A model generated the notes under the pieces. It was not told where the DNA came from. It made no database searches and saw only the letters and a program-made list of their open reading frames with translations. DNA of 64,000 bases from Bradyrhizobium arachidis (lineage in GTDB: Bacteria; Pseudomonadota; Alphaproteobacteria; Rhizobiales; Xanthobacteraceae), in contig NZ_CP030050.1 in assembly GCF_015291705.1 (NCBI RefSeq), forward strand, positions 8,866,001-8,930,000, written 5' to 3'. Numbering within the stretch: position 1 is the first letter of the stretch; every line of letters begins with the position of its first letter. Shown here in pieces: positions 27,459 through 36,665 of this stretch. A program made the position numbers and the translations under genes.

Positions 27459-28670
27459 ATGCGCGCGCTTCTGGTTTGCCCGACGATGATTTTGGCGGCT
27501 CTGCTCGCCGCCTCGCCCGAGGTCGCATCCGCCCAGATGAAACTGTCGCCGAAGGCCGCCGCGCCGGGCGGAACCGAGACGCGCTATTTCACCTCGATCG
27601 ACGGGCTGATGGACGGCAATGCCGACGTGGTCCTGAAGGAAACGCGCCAGGGCAAGACGGTCACCGCGGCCGTGCTGGACGTCTGCTATCCCGTCGCGAA
27701 GAATTCCGACCGCAAGGACCGCTTCGTCGTCAATCTCCAGGTCGCCGGCCAGAACCTGACGGGCACGACGCAGAGCCTCGGCGAGAAATCGCCGGTCAGC
27801 GTCAAGCTGCTGCGCAAGCCGACCGGCGACACGTTCGAATTCCGCGGCCAGATTTCGATTGGCCAGTCCGTGACCGAGGTGACCTCGCCGGACAATTCCG
27901 ATCTCAGCGAGAAGGAGTTTCTGGACAACCAGACCTCCGACGACGGCATCACGCCGCAGCCGAAGGACTTCACCGACGTCTCGCCGGAGGCGATCGCGGT
28001 CAAGGTCAAGCTGGATGCGGCGACCGAGTTCCTGAAGAGCCTGAAGGGCCAGGACATCGAGGTGACGCTGGCAAGCCTCTCGGTCGGCTGCGACGCGCTG
28101 CGCGCCGGCGAGCAGACCATCAACATGTCGGTCGATCCGGAGCGCGCGGCCGCGCTGCTGTCAAAGTTCAAGGCAATGCCCGGCGTCACCGCGGCCGGCT
28201 GGACCGCGGGGATGACCGAGATGGACCGCACCATCCGCATTCCCGCCGCCGACTGGCGCGACGGCGACAAGGTCAACCGCGACAAGCTCGCTTCGGCCCT
28301 CGCCGGCGTGCTGAGCAGGACGCTCGCGGCCAAGCCGGTGTCGCACAATTTCAACCCGGCCACCGGCAAGCTCAAGCTGGTCTTCAAGCGGCCGAACCAG
28401 GATTTCCCGGCGCTCGAGCTCACCGACACGATCGAGGTCGCAGGCCTGATCTCGCCCGACAAGCCGGGCGCCACCGACAAGCTGATGCTGTGGATCGGCA
28501 GCCCCTCGACCACCACCGCCGACGAGAGCAGCGGCGCCAAGCTCAATCTGTCGGATGACGCTTCCGCCGACGAGGAAGGCGATCAGCCCGACGACAACGG
28601 CTCGATCGAGGCGCTCGCCAAGGAGCTGAAGGGCCAGCGGTGGGACGCGGACAAGTCGGTGTGGAAGTGA
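27459..28670 (+). CDS. secreted protein of unknown function
   Basis: 403 residues from ATG 27459, with CGAGGA upstream. A signal peptide (MRALLVCPTMILAALLAASP, cleaved near AQM) is followed by a large, evenly amphipathic chain with only two cysteines (LDVCYPV and VGCDAL) and an acidic region near the C-terminus (DDASADEEGDQPDD). No domain is recognised; no membrane anchor. Likely a periplasmic or exported protein. It stands alone after the groESL terminator. Confidence 0.7.
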   Translation: MRALLVCPTMILAALLAASPEVASAQMKLSPKAAAPGGTETRYFTSIDGLMDGNADVVLKETRQGKTVTAAVLDVCYPVAKNSDRKDRFVVNLQVAGQNLTGTTQSLGEKSPVSVKLLRKPTGDTFEFRGQISIGQSVTEVTSPDNSDLSEKEFLDNQTSDDGITPQPKDFTDVSPEAIAVKVKLDAATEFLKSLKGQDIEVTLASLSVGCDALRAGEQTINMSVDPERAAALLSKFKAMPGVTAAGWTAGMTEMDRTIRIPAADWRDGDKVNRDKLASALAGVLSRTLAAKPVSHNFNPATGKLKLVFKRPNQDFPALELTDTIEVAGLISPDKPGATDKLMLWIGSPSTTTADESSGAKLNLSDDASADEEGDQPDDNGSIEALAKELKGQRWDADKSVWK

Positions 28671-28672
28671 CG

Positions 28673-28768
28673 AAGTCATTCCGGGGCGCGCAAAGCGCGA
28701 ACCCGGAATCTGGAGATTGTAGCGCGAGATTCCGGGTTCGACGCTGACGCGCCGCCCCGGAATGACCT
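28673..28768. repeat. palindromic repeat, 'GTCATTCCGGGGC' type
   Basis: AAGTCATTCCGGGGCGCGC and GCGCCGCCCCGGAATGACC form the outer arms, GAACCCGGAATCT and AGATTCCGGGTTC the inner pair. It lies between convergent genes and may end both transcripts. Confidence 0.75.
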
Positions 28769-28773
28769 GACGG

Positions 28774-29172
28774 TCAATTCCCGTTGGCGCGAAAGCGCAG
28801 CGGCTTCGGGCCGATCAGGGTCAGCACGTCGCCCTGGCGCTTCCAGGTTTCGACGCTGCCGAGCGCCGCGACGAGGTCGTCGTCGGCCTGGGCCTTGGCC
28901 GGCGGACAGGAGCGATCCTGGATCTGGCCGGGCACGAAGATCACGGTGTTGCCGGCGACCGAGAACTGGCCCTTGCCGCCCTTGCACCAGAGCTCCAGCA
29001 CGACCTCGCCATTGTCGCCGATCTCGATGTTGGGAATCCGCTTCGAGCCGGCTTGCGGCAGCGCCTCCAGCGTCAGCTCGGTGCCGAACGGAAACCCCTC
29101 CTCGGCGCGCGCGAGGCTGGACATCGCGAGCATTGCAACCGCCGCACACACCAGCTGCTTGAACGAAACCAT
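28774..29172 (-). CDS. secreted small protein, META/HslJ-like
   Basis: 132 residues from ATG 29172. Signal peptide MVSFKQLVCAAVAMLAMSSL ending near ARA. The mature part is a short beta-rich domain with two cysteines (LELWCKGG and DRSCPPAK) that may form a disulphide, and a final LIGPKPLRFRAN strand recalling META-domain proteins. That assignment is weak. Probably periplasmic. Confidence 0.6.
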   Translation of the reverse strand: MVSFKQLVCAAVAMLAMSSLARAEEGFPFGTELTLEALPQAGSKRIPNIEIGDNGEVVLELWCKGGKGQFSVAGNTVIFVPGQIQDRSCPPAKAQADDDLVAALGSVETWKRQGDVLTLIGPKPLRFRANGN

Positions 29173-29245
29173 GACACCTCTCGACCGACCTGATTTGCGG
29201 CACCTTCTATAAGACGGCGGCGCCATTGAGAAGGTTCGCCCACAC

Positions 29246-29344
29246 TAAAGCGCGATGAGATAGGGAAGAATCGTCATCTCGCTTTGGATTGTTGCTTGAG
29301 CATGATCTTTTCGGAAAACCGCTGCGTACTTTTCCGGATCACGC
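29246..29344. repeat. dispersed repeat, 'GAGCATGATCTTTTCGGAAAA' family (copy 2)
   Basis: Same order of blocks as at 4909-5009: AAAGCGCGATGAGATAGGG, GAATCGTCATCTCGCTTT, then GAGCATGATCTTTTCGGAAA and TTTTCCGGATCACGC. Confidence 0.75.
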
Positions 29345-29353
29345 TTCAGATGC

Positions 29354-29389
29354 AAAAATCCCCGCGGGGGGCGAACCCCGCGGGGATTT
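29354..29389 (-). terminator. Rho-independent terminator of the lactate permease gene
   Basis: On the minus strand AAATCCCCGCGGGG pairs with CCCCGCGGGGATTT around a short loop and runs into five T. It lies 18 bp beyond the permease stop. Confidence 0.85.
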
Positions 29390-29407
29390 GCAGCGAAGCC
29401 GATGTCG

Positions 29408-31072
29408 CTACTTCAGGACCATTGCCGTGAACGGCCAGACATAGGCCTGCAGCGTCACCAGCACACCGACGAGGCAGGCCAGCACGATCGAGTGCCAGAA
29501 CACGAAGCGCAGGATCGTGCCTTCGTGGCCGTACCAGTTGGTGGCGGTGGAGGCGACGACGATCGACTGCGCGTCGATCATCTTGCCCATGACGCCGCCG
29601 GACGAGTTCGCCGCCGCCATCAGCACCGGCGACAGGCCGAGCTGCTCGGAGGTGATCCTCTGGAGATTGCCGAACAGCACGTTGGAGGCGGTGTCCGATC
29701 CCGTCAGCGCCACGCCGAGCCAGCCGAGCAGCGTGCCGAAGAAGGGATAGAGCACGCCGGTCGCGGCGAAGGCGAGACCGAGCGTGGCGTCGACGCCGGA
29801 CAGACGCGTCAGCGTGCCGATTGCGAGCATCGCCGAGATCGTGATCAGCGAGATCGCGCAGAGCCGGATGGTGCGACCGTACTCGGTCAGGAGCCGGCCG
29901 GGGCCGACGCCCATCAGGAAGCCGGAGATGATTGCCGCGATCAGCATGCCGGTGCCGGTGAAGGAGAGATAGGTGAAGCCGAACACAGCGGCCTCCGGCG
30001 TCGGCTTGGCCGCCACCGGCGGCACCTTGTTGATCATCTGGTGCAGCTCGGGAACGGGATAGTTCCAGACGAAGATCGAGTTCGCCCAGGTCTTGAAGGC
30101 GCCGTTGCCCCAGATCAGCATTACGACGCAGACGATGATCCACGGCAGCAGTGCGCTGAAGAGCTCGCTCTGCGTCAGCGGCGTCTTGTCGAGCGGTCTC
30201 GCCGCCGCCATGGTGGCGGCCGATTCATCGTGGCCGCGCAGGGCCGGCGACAGCCAGAGCTGCCGCGGCTGCCACACGCGCAGGAACAGGATCAGCGCGC
30301 CCATCGAGATCAGCGATGCGCCGATGTCGACGATCCAGGGATTGATGAAGTTCGAGATCACGAATTGCGGGATCGCGAACGACACGCCGGTGACCAGGAT
30401 CGCCGGCCAGACGTCCTTCATGCCTTTCCAGCCCGCGAACGCCCACACCACCCAGAACGGCACGATCAGCGAGAAGAACGGCAGTTGGCGGCCGACCATC
30501 GCGCCGAGGATGTAGGGATCGAGTCCGGTCACCGAGGCAAGGCCCTGGATCGGCGTGCCGAGCGCGCCGTAAGCCACCGGCGCGGTGTTGGCGATCAGCG
30601 ACAGGCCGGATGCGGCGAGCGGCGAGAAGCCGAGGCCGATCAGGACGGCGCCGGTGATCGCGACAGGGGTGCCGAAGCCCGAAGCGCCCTCGAAGAAGGC
30701 ACCGAACGAGAATGCGATCAGCAGCAATTGCAGCCGCCGGTCCTCGGTGACGCCGCCGACCGCGCGCTTGAGCAGCTCGAAGCGCCCGGTGGAGACCGTC
30801 ACCTGGTAGAGGAAGATGACGTTGAGGACGATCCAGCCGATTGGGAAGAAGCCGGTCACGATGCCAAGGATCGAGGCCCGGATCGACATGTTCGCCGGCA
30901 TGGTGAAGACGAAGATCGTGATCAGATTGGTCACGATCACGGCGATGACGGCCGCGATATGCGCCTGGACGCGGCCGCTCGCGATCAGGACCAGCAGCGT
31001 GACGACGGGCACCGCCGCGGCGATCGTCGACAGCACCGGGCTGTGCAGCGGATCATAGATTTGATTCCACAT
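29408..31072 (-). CDS. lldP: L-lactate permease
   Basis: 554-residue inner-membrane symporter of the LctP family, taking up L-lactate (and often D-lactate or glycolate) with protons. About 13 hydrophobic segments are visible. Family signatures include FGAFFEGASGFGTPVAITGA, APVAYGALGTPIQGLA and ANSSGGVMGKMIDAQSIVVA. ATG 31072 has a strong GGGGAGGAAG ribosome site. The glycolate oxidase genes 4 kb downstream make a combined role in 2-hydroxyacid use plausible. Confidence 0.93.
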   Translation of the reverse strand: MWNQIYDPLHSPVLSTIAAAVPVVTLLVLIASGRVQAHIAAVIAVIVTNLITIFVFTMPANMSIRASILGIVTGFFPIGWIVLNVIFLYQVTVSTGRFELLKRAVGGVTEDRRLQLLLIAFSFGAFFEGASGFGTPVAITGAVLIGLGFSPLAASGLSLIANTAPVAYGALGTPIQGLASVTGLDPYILGAMVGRQLPFFSLIVPFWVVWAFAGWKGMKDVWPAILVTGVSFAIPQFVISNFINPWIVDIGASLISMGALILFLRVWQPRQLWLSPALRGHDESAATMAAARPLDKTPLTQSELFSALLPWIIVCVVMLIWGNGAFKTWANSIFVWNYPVPELHQMINKVPPVAAKPTPEAAVFGFTYLSFTGTGMLIAAIISGFLMGVGPGRLLTEYGRTIRLCAISLITISAMLAIGTLTRLSGVDATLGLAFAATGVLYPFFGTLLGWLGVALTGSDTASNVLFGNLQRITSEQLGLSPVLMAAANSSGGVMGKMIDAQSIVVASTATNWYGHEGTILRFVFWHSIVLACLVGVLVTLQAYVWPFTAMVLK

Positions 31073-31390
31073 GGTCTTCCTCCCCCACGCATGTGTTGCG
31101 GCAGGCGGCCTTGCGTGGACGGCCAAACCCGCTTGACGCTGGAAAGATAACCCCTGAGCAGGACGCGAATTCCTCGCGAAGTGCGGCGGTTCCCGTCCGC
31201 TCACAAGCTCGCGAAATCCTGGAGGCCCCCACCCCGCGCCGTTAAAGCCCATGCTAAGGTTGCGAGCCGCGACAAGCCAACGCAAATTGCAGAACTTGCG
31301 ACTTTAGTCTAAGCGCAGCCAAATTCCGCATGGCCGCAGCCATTTGACTCCCGGCACTTGTGCACACCCCCCTCGAGGAGATCCTGCTCT
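31073..31390. other. divergent promoter region of lldP and the ABC exporter
   Basis: About 320 bp with no convincing gene. It must hold two opposed promoters. I see no clear regulator dyad. Confidence 0.3.
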
Positions 31391-33151
31391 GTGAAGAACA
31401 TCAGCGCCACGCTCGCGGTCGTCTGGCGAATCGCCGGTCCGTATTTCCGATCGGAAGACAAATGGGCCGGCCGCGGCCTGCTCGGCGTCGTCATCGCGAT
31501 GGAGCTGACGCTGGTGGCGATCAACGTGCTGCTCAATCAATGGCAGAACCGGTTCTACAGCGCACTCCAGGCCTACGATCTCAACGAGTTCGTCATGGAG
31601 GTCTGGATCTTCATCGGCCTTGCTTTCACCTACGTCGCAGTGGCCGTCTACAAGCTTTACCTGAACCAATGGCTCCAGATCCGCTGGCGGCGATGGCTGA
31701 CGCAACACTATCTCGGCGAATGGCTCGAAGGCGCCACGCATTACCGCATGCAGCTCAAGGGCGACCCGGCCGACAACCCGGACCAGCGTATCACCGAGGA
31801 CGTCAAGAACTTCGTTGAGCAAACGCTCGTCCTTGGCCTCGGTCTGCTGTCCTCGATCGTGACGCTGGCCTCGTTCGTCGTCATCCTCTGGGGTCTGTCC
31901 AACAAGGCCCCCCTGCACATCTACGGCACAGATATCGTCATCCCGGGTTTTCTGGTCTGGTGCGCGATGGTCTACGCGATCCTCGGGACGGGACTGACGC
32001 ACTGGATCGGCGCTCCGCTCATCAACCTCAATTTCGAGCAGCAGCGCTATGAGGCCGACTTCCGCTTCAACCTGATCCGCGTGCGCGAAAATTCCGAGCA
32101 GATCGCGCTGTTGAAGGGTGAGAGCGCCGAGCGAGGCCATCTGCTGCACCGCTTCGGCTCCGTCATCGCCAACTGGTACGCGATCATGAGCCGGACCAAG
32201 CGCCTCACCGCCTTCACGGCGAGCTATGGTCAGGCAGCAACAATCTTTCCCTACGTCGTGGTCGCTCCGGCCTACTTCGCGAAACGCATCCAGCTCGGCG
32301 ACATGATGCAGACCGGCTCGGCCTTCGGCAGCGTGCAGGATGCGCTGTCCTTCTTCGTCACGGCCTACCGCTCGCTCGCCGAATGGCGCGCCATCGTCGC
32401 CCGTCTCGACGGCTTCGAGATGTCGGTCAGCTCCGCCGCTTCCATCGCCGCGCGCGAGCCGACCATCGGCGTTGCACGGTCGAACGGCAAGGCGATCACC
32501 CTTGCGCAGTTGCTGGTGGAGCTGCCGAACGGCGAGCCGCTGGTCAGCGCCGATGCCTTCACGGTCGAGCCGGCGGAGCGGGTGCTGGTGAGCGGGCCAT
32601 CCGGCTCCGGCAAGTCGACATTGTTCCGGGCGATCGCCGGCATCTGGCCATTCGGCACCGGGAGCATCGCCATTCCCGAAAAAGCCAGGCTGATGATGCT
32701 GCCGCAGCGGCCGTATTTTCCGATCGGCCCGCTCGGCGACGCTGTCATTTACCCCGCCGAGCACGGCACGGTTGCGCCCGAGAAGATCGCGGAGGCGCTC
32801 AACGCGGTCGGCATGCCGCGGCTGGCGAAACGGCTGGACGAGGACGGTCACTGGAACCGGATCCTGTCGCTCGGCGAGCAGCAGCGACTGGGGCTGGCCC
32901 GCGCGCTGCTGCATGCGCCGGACTATCTGTTCCTGGACGAGGCCACGGCGTCGCTCGACGAGCCCTCCGAGGGCCGGCTGTACCGGCTGCTCGCGGAAAG
33001 GCTGCCGCAGGCCACCATCGTCTCGATCGGCCACCGCTCGACGCTGGATGCCTTCCACACCCGCAAGGTGATGATGGTGAAGGACGGCGATATCCACGTC
33101 CTCGGCAAGGGCGGCGAGGCGGCCCAGGCGGAGACCACCGCGGCGCGCTGA
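31391..33151 (+). CDS. SbmA/BacA-like ABC transporter, fused permease and ATPase
   Basis: 586 residues from GTG 31391, with GAGGAG 11 bases upstream. The N-terminal half is the SbmA/BacA-type membrane domain (about six helices; YKLYLNQWLQIRWRRWLTQ and NPDQRITEDV are typical). The C-terminal half is an ATPase: Walker A GPSGSGKST near residue 403, signature LSLGEQQRLGLARAL near 492, Walker B YLFLDEATASLD near 511. Members move peptides or very-long-chain acyl compounds; BacA itself is needed in legume symbiosis, but it lacks the ATPase half. This is closer to YddA/BclA-type proteins. Confidence 0.88.
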   Translation: MKNISATLAVVWRIAGPYFRSEDKWAGRGLLGVVIAMELTLVAINVLLNQWQNRFYSALQAYDLNEFVMEVWIFIGLAFTYVAVAVYKLYLNQWLQIRWRRWLTQHYLGEWLEGATHYRMQLKGDPADNPDQRITEDVKNFVEQTLVLGLGLLSSIVTLASFVVILWGLSNKAPLHIYGTDIVIPGFLVWCAMVYAILGTGLTHWIGAPLINLNFEQQRYEADFRFNLIRVRENSEQIALLKGESAERGHLLHRFGSVIANWYAIMSRTKRLTAFTASYGQAATIFPYVVVAPAYFAKRIQLGDMMQTGSAFGSVQDALSFFVTAYRSLAEWRAIVARLDGFEMSVSSAASIAAREPTIGVARSNGKAITLAQLLVELPNGEPLVSADAFTVEPAERVLVSGPSGSGKSTLFRAIAGIWPFGTGSIAIPEKARLMMLPQRPYFPIGPLGDAVIYPAEHGTVAPEKIAEALNAVGMPRLAKRLDEDGHWNRILSLGEQQRLGLARALLHAPDYLFLDEATASLDEPSEGRLYRLLAERLPQATIVSIGHRSTLDAFHTRKVMMVKDGDIHVLGKGGEAAQAETTAAR

Positions 33152-33204
33152 GGTGGCCCCAGACAATCCCGAGGCTACGCAACCTCGACAGGACTTCGTT
33201 GCAG

Positions 33205-33330
33205 CCATCCTTCGAGACGCCCGCCTCCGGCGGGCTCCTCAGGATGAGGTCTGTCCTCGCGGCAAGATCCTAGACCCTCATGGTGAGGAGCGCCGCCCTG
33301 CGGCGCGTCTCGAACCATGCAGGCCGAGCG
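33205..33330. repeat. palindromic repeat, 'CATCCTTCGAG...' type (copy 2)
   Basis: CCATCCTTCGAGACGCCCGC, CCTCAGGATGAGG, CCTCATGGTGAGGAGCGCC and GGCGCGTCTCGAACCATG are arranged as nested inverted arms. Same family as 2626-2757. Confidence 0.65.
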
Positions 33331-33360
33331 CTCTCACAGACGCCATCCACGCCGCAAAGC

Positions 33361-33388
33361 AAAAGGGCGGCAGGTTGCCCTGCCGCCC
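33361..33388 (-). terminator. Rho-independent terminator of the porin gene
   Basis: Minus-strand stem GGGCGGCAGG / CCTGCCGCCC with a four-base loop, followed by TTTTGCTTT. It lies 25 bp after the porin stop. Confidence 0.85.
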
Positions 33389-33412
33389 TCGTTAAGTCGT
33401 CTCGGAAAGAAC

Positions 33413-34444
33413 TTACTTCAGGTTGCTCATCGCCGTCAGGTCGACCGAGAGCTTGGCGACGCCAGTAGCGCTACACCAGTTGGAGCCGAACGCCGTGGCT
33501 GCGTTTGCACCGCCGTTGATCGGGGTGACGAAGCCGGGGCTGGCGTTGGTCGCCGAGAAGTCGCTGGTGAAGGCGTTGCAATTGCCCTTCGACAGGTCGG
33601 TGTCGTAGTAGCGCAGATCGAGCGTGAACACCTTGTAGGTGAAGCCGACACCGATGTTCCAGGTGTTGTAGCTGGGCTCCTTGATGCCGTTGGCATAAAC
33701 GGGGTCACCCGCGATGCCGTAGAAGATGTCCGAGGTGCCGAGCCACTGACGGCCGAATTCACCCGACACGTACATGCCGACGCCGCTGGCGCCGAAGGTC
33801 GTGCTGGGCGCGGTCCACTTGGCCGTGATCGAAGAGTAGTTGCCCCAGGCGCCGAGGTTCAGGAAGTTCGGCGAGTAATACTCGTTGAAGCCGACCACCC
33901 ACTGATCGTTGATGTTGATGTTCAGCTTGGCATAGACTTCGTAGAAGCTCGCGTCCTTCTTGGCGAAGTTGCCGTTGATCGGCAGGCCGATCGGGCCCAC
34001 GGAGTTGTCGAGGCTGCTGCCGCAATTGCCCTGAGCGAGGGTGCCCTGCGAGCCGAAGCAGCTTCCGCCCGGATAGAGGTAGCCCCAAATACCGAAGTCG
34101 AAGGCGAACATGCCGAAGGTCGGGCGGATACCGCCGTAGATATCGACCTCAGCCGCAGCGCGGTTCGGGAACGAGATGCTCTCCGCGGACGTACCAACGT
34201 AGAGTTGGAGGTCCTTGTTGACGTTGTAGCGCGGCTCGAAATAGGCCGCGACCGACGGATTGTGGTTCGACTGGGTGACACCACGGAAGATGTAGTCGCT
34301 CATGATGCCCGCGCCGAAGGCGACATCCCAAGGATCAAAGGCGGGCGGCGGCGGAGCCTTCAATGCCTTGACCGGCATGTCTGCCGCGAAAGCCGAACCC
34401 GTCACCATTGCCAGCGCCGTTGCCAACAAAGCTACTTTCTTCAT
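33413..34444 (-). CDS. TorF family putative outer-membrane porin
   Basis: 343 residues from ATG 34444. Signal peptide MKKVALLATALAMVTGSAFA; mature chain begins ADMPVKA. DPWDVAFGAGIMSDYIFRGV is the hallmark of the TorF (Gcw_chp) family, a beta-barrel expected in the outer membrane. Alternating hydrophobic strands run to the end, though the last residue is Lys rather than the usual Phe. Four cysteines occur in two extracellular-loop-like segments (GGSCFGSQ, GNCGSS; GNCNAF, NWCSA). The substrate is unknown. Confidence 0.88.
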   Translation of the reverse strand: MKKVALLATALAMVTGSAFAADMPVKALKAPPPPAFDPWDVAFGAGIMSDYIFRGVTQSNHNPSVAAYFEPRYNVNKDLQLYVGTSAESISFPNRAAAEVDIYGGIRPTFGMFAFDFGIWGYLYPGGSCFGSQGTLAQGNCGSSLDNSVGPIGLPINGNFAKKDASFYEVYAKLNININDQWVVGFNEYYSPNFLNLGAWGNYSSITAKWTAPSTTFGASGVGMYVSGEFGRQWLGTSDIFYGIAGDPVYANGIKEPSYNTWNIGVGFTYKVFTLDLRYYDTDLSKGNCNAFTSDFSATNASPGFVTPINGGANAATAFGSNWCSATGVAKLSVDLTAMSNLK

Positions 34445-34645
34445 TTCGATCCCCATCACCAGTTCTACCAGCCAGTCCCCCGGAAGCCCCCCGGGGCAGA
34501 CGATCTGACTTCAAAAATTCGTAACTGCGGCAATTTGGATTGGGGTCGGCAAACCGTGAAGCAAAAATCACGGGCATCTGCCGACTTTTTGGGCGTTTTG
34601 GCGATTCCACGAAAGGTTGTCAGGCTGTGTGTCTTCTAGATCACA

Positions 34646-34786
34646 TTATTTGCATTCCAAAGTGCATTGAGCGGTCCGGGTTACTACGGAGAACCGAGCT
34701 GCAGTGATGTCTGCGCCACGAATCAAGCTGACGGCGAGAACGACCGCCGCCCCGACCAGCGTGACGATGCAAAAAGGCCGCAGCAT
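34646..34786 (-). CDS. possible small membrane protein, 46 aa
   Basis: MLRPFCIVTLVGAAVVLAVS continues into LIRGADI and a polar tail with two cysteines, i.e. one transmembrane helix. Against it, there is no ribosome site and the ATG falls within the loop of the terminator hairpin of the upstream gene. Kept only as a possibility. Confidence 0.25.
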   Translation of the reverse strand: MLRPFCIVTLVGAAVVLAVSLIRGADITAARFSVVTRTAQCTLECK

Positions 34787-34802
34787 CACTGCCGCGGCCT
34801 TT
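34771..34802 (-). terminator. Rho-independent terminator of the histone-like gene
   Basis: Minus-strand stem AAAGGCCGC / GCGGCCTTT with a 12-base loop, running into five T. It lies 80 bp after the stop of the Lys/Ala-rich gene. The remaining bases between here and the porin start (34445-34770) hold nothing else I can support. Confidence 0.7.
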
Positions 34803-34882
34803 GCTGTTGTCGCTCGTTGCCGTTGGGGTGGCCCCAACCTTTCGCCGAACCTTGGGACCAAGCCCAACGCCAGCCTTGCGGC

Positions 34883-35257
34883 CTAGCCTTGCCCGTCGGC
34901 CGGCGTCGGCTCCGCAGAAGACGAAGGCATCGCCCAGCTCGTCTCGGCGGCGGGCTCGGGAGCCGGAGCCGGCGCCACCACCGGCGCTGACGGCTTCGGC
35001 GCGGGAGCTGCCTTCGCTTTCTTCGGTGCTGCTTTCTTCGCAGCCTTCTTCGGCGCAGCCTGCTTCACAGCCTTCTTGGCCGACTTCGCAGCTTTCTTCG
35101 GCGCGGCCTTCTTCGCAGCTTTCTTGGCCGACTTCTTGGCTTTCTTGGCAGACTTCTTCGCGGACTTCTTGGCTGCTTTCCTCGCGGTCTTCTTCGCCGC
35201 TACAACCTTCTTGGCCTTTTTGGCCTTCTTGCTTTTCTTCTTCTTCGCTTTCGCCAT
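34883..35257 (-). CDS. histone H1-like Lys/Ala-rich protein
   Basis: 124 residues from ATG 35257, with CAGGAGGA upstream. The first 80 residues consist almost only of Lys and Ala in KKA/AKKAAPKK-type repeats, like the C-terminal tail of eukaryotic H1 and bacterial H1-like proteins (e.g. AlgP, HctB, BpH1). The last 40 are Pro/Ala-rich and end acidic. It should bind DNA or RNA non-specifically in the nucleoid. Repeats make its length prone to change between strains. Confidence 0.8.
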   Translation of the reverse strand: MAKAKKKKSKKAKKAKKVVAAKKTARKAAKKSAKKSAKKAKKSAKKAAKKAAPKKAAKSAKKAVKQAAPKKAAKKAAPKKAKAAPAPKPSAPVVAPAPAPEPAAETSWAMPSSSAEPTPADGQG

Positions 35258-35342
35258 CGTGGTCCTCCTGTTGCCGCCGAACAATGGTCGATCGGGCGTC
35301 GTTCTGCCGTCACCTGCGGACGAAAGCTCAGCCCTTGAAAGC

Positions 35343-36665
35343 TCAAACCTGCGCGTTCAATGCCGGCCGCGACCCGCCCGTAGCCCAATCGAGAAGCTCA
35401 ATCGTGTGTACGACCGGAACTGACGTGCCACTGGCAATCTGCACCATGCAGCCGATATTGCCCGCGGCAATCATGTCCGGCTTGACGCTTGCGATGTTGG
35501 CGACCTTGCGATCGCGCAACCTGCCCGCAAGCTCGGGCTGGAGAATGTTGTAGGTCCCCGCCGAGCCGCAACACAAATGGCTCTCCGGGACATCTTTCAC
35601 CACGAATCCATTCTTGGAAAGCAATTCTTTCGGAAGGCCGGTAATTTTCTGCCCGTGCTGCAGCGAACATGCGGAGTGATAAGCGACGACGATGTTGTCT
35701 TGCCGTGCAGTCGATTCCAATCCGAGGCCGGCGACGTATTCGGTGATGTCCTTGGCGAGCGCGGACACCTTGGCCGCATCGGCCGCGAACGCCGTGTCCT
35801 CGCGCAGCAGATAGCCGTAGTCCTTGATCACGGTGCCGCAGCCGGAAGTCGTCACCAGGATGGCGTCGAGCCCCTCGCCGGCCGCTTCCTTTTGCCACGC
35901 CGTGACGTTGGCACGGGCCCGCGCCAACGCATCGTGGTCGTTGCCGAGGTGATGGGTCAGGGCACCGCAGCACTGCTCGTCCCGGACCAGCACGACCTCG
36001 ATGCCGTGGCGGGTGAGCAGGCTGATGGCGGCCTGGTTGATGCGCGGCGCCAGCACCTGCTGGGCACAGCCCTGGAGCAGCGCGACGCGGCCGCGCTTCT
36101 TGCCGAGGGCCGCGAACACGCTACCGGCAGCAGGCCCGGGCGACGGCAGCCGGTTCGGCGCCAGCGCCAGCATCGCCTTGAGGCGCTGGATCAGGCCGGG
36201 CGTCGCCGACGGCCGCGGCGTCGGCAGGAATACGGCGAGCGGGCGCGCGAGCCGCGCCAGCCACATGCTGATGCGGAAGCGCTGCGGATCCGGCAGGACG
36301 AAGGCCAGCACCTGGCGCAGCAGCCGCTCGGCCAGGGGGCGCTCATAGCGCTGCTCGATCCTGACCCGGGCCTGGTCGACGAGGTGCATGTAGTTCACCC
36401 CGGACGGACAGGTCGTCATGCAGGCCAGGCACGACAGGCAGCGATCGACATGCTTGACCACCTCGGCGGTCGGCGCCTGGTCCTTCTCCAGCATCTCCTT
36501 GATCAGGTAGATGCGGCCGCGCGGGCTATCGAGCTCGTCGCCGAGCAGCACATAGGTCGGACAGGTTGCGGTGCAGAAGCCGCAATGGACGCAGGCGCGC
36601 AGGATCTTGTCGGCCTCCGCGATGTCGGGGTCGGCGAGCTGCGCCAGTGAGAATTCGGTCTTCAT
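35343..36665 (-). CDS. glcF: glycolate oxidase iron-sulfur subunit
   Basis: 440 residues. Two 4Fe-4S motifs, CVHCGFCTATCP (Cys25, 28, 31, 35) and CLSCLACMTTCP (Cys76, 79, 82, 86), are followed by two CCG domains (EQCCGALTHH and HLCCGSAGTYN). It passes electrons from the GlcD/GlcE flavins to the membrane quinone pool during glycolate oxidation to glyoxylate. ATG 36665 overlaps the glcE stop by 4 bp. Confidence 0.95.
   Translation of the reverse strand: MKTEFSLAQLADPDIAEADKILRACVHCGFCTATCPTYVLLGDELDSPRGRIYLIKEMLEKDQAPTAEVVKHVDRCLSCLACMTTCPSGVNYMHLVDQARVRIEQRYERPLAERLLRQVLAFVLPDPQRFRISMWLARLARPLAVFLPTPRPSATPGLIQRLKAMLALAPNRLPSPGPAAGSVFAALGKKRGRVALLQGCAQQVLAPRINQAAISLLTRHGIEVVLVRDEQCCGALTHHLGNDHDALARARANVTAWQKEAAGEGLDAILVTTSGCGTVIKDYGYLLREDTAFAADAAKVSALAKDITEYVAGLGLESTARQDNIVVAYHSACSLQHGQKITGLPKELLSKNGFVVKDVPESHLCCGSAGTYNILQPELAGRLRDRKVANIASVKPDMIAAGNIGCMVQIASGTSVPVVHTIELLDWATGGSRPALNAQV

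Noticed and set aside
29402..31150. 582-codon plus-strand frame opposite the lactate permease
   Set aside because: Very charged Arg/Asp/His composition typical of the complement of a membrane-protein gene; no family, no ribosome site.
31304..33208. 634-codon open frame antisense to the SbmA/BacA-like ABC gene
   Set aside because: Shadow frame; the plus strand has complete Walker A, signature and Walker B motifs.
34646..34786. 46-residue membrane protein as a firm gene
   Set aside because: Its ATG lies within a terminator hairpin loop and no ribosome site is present; listed only at low confidence.
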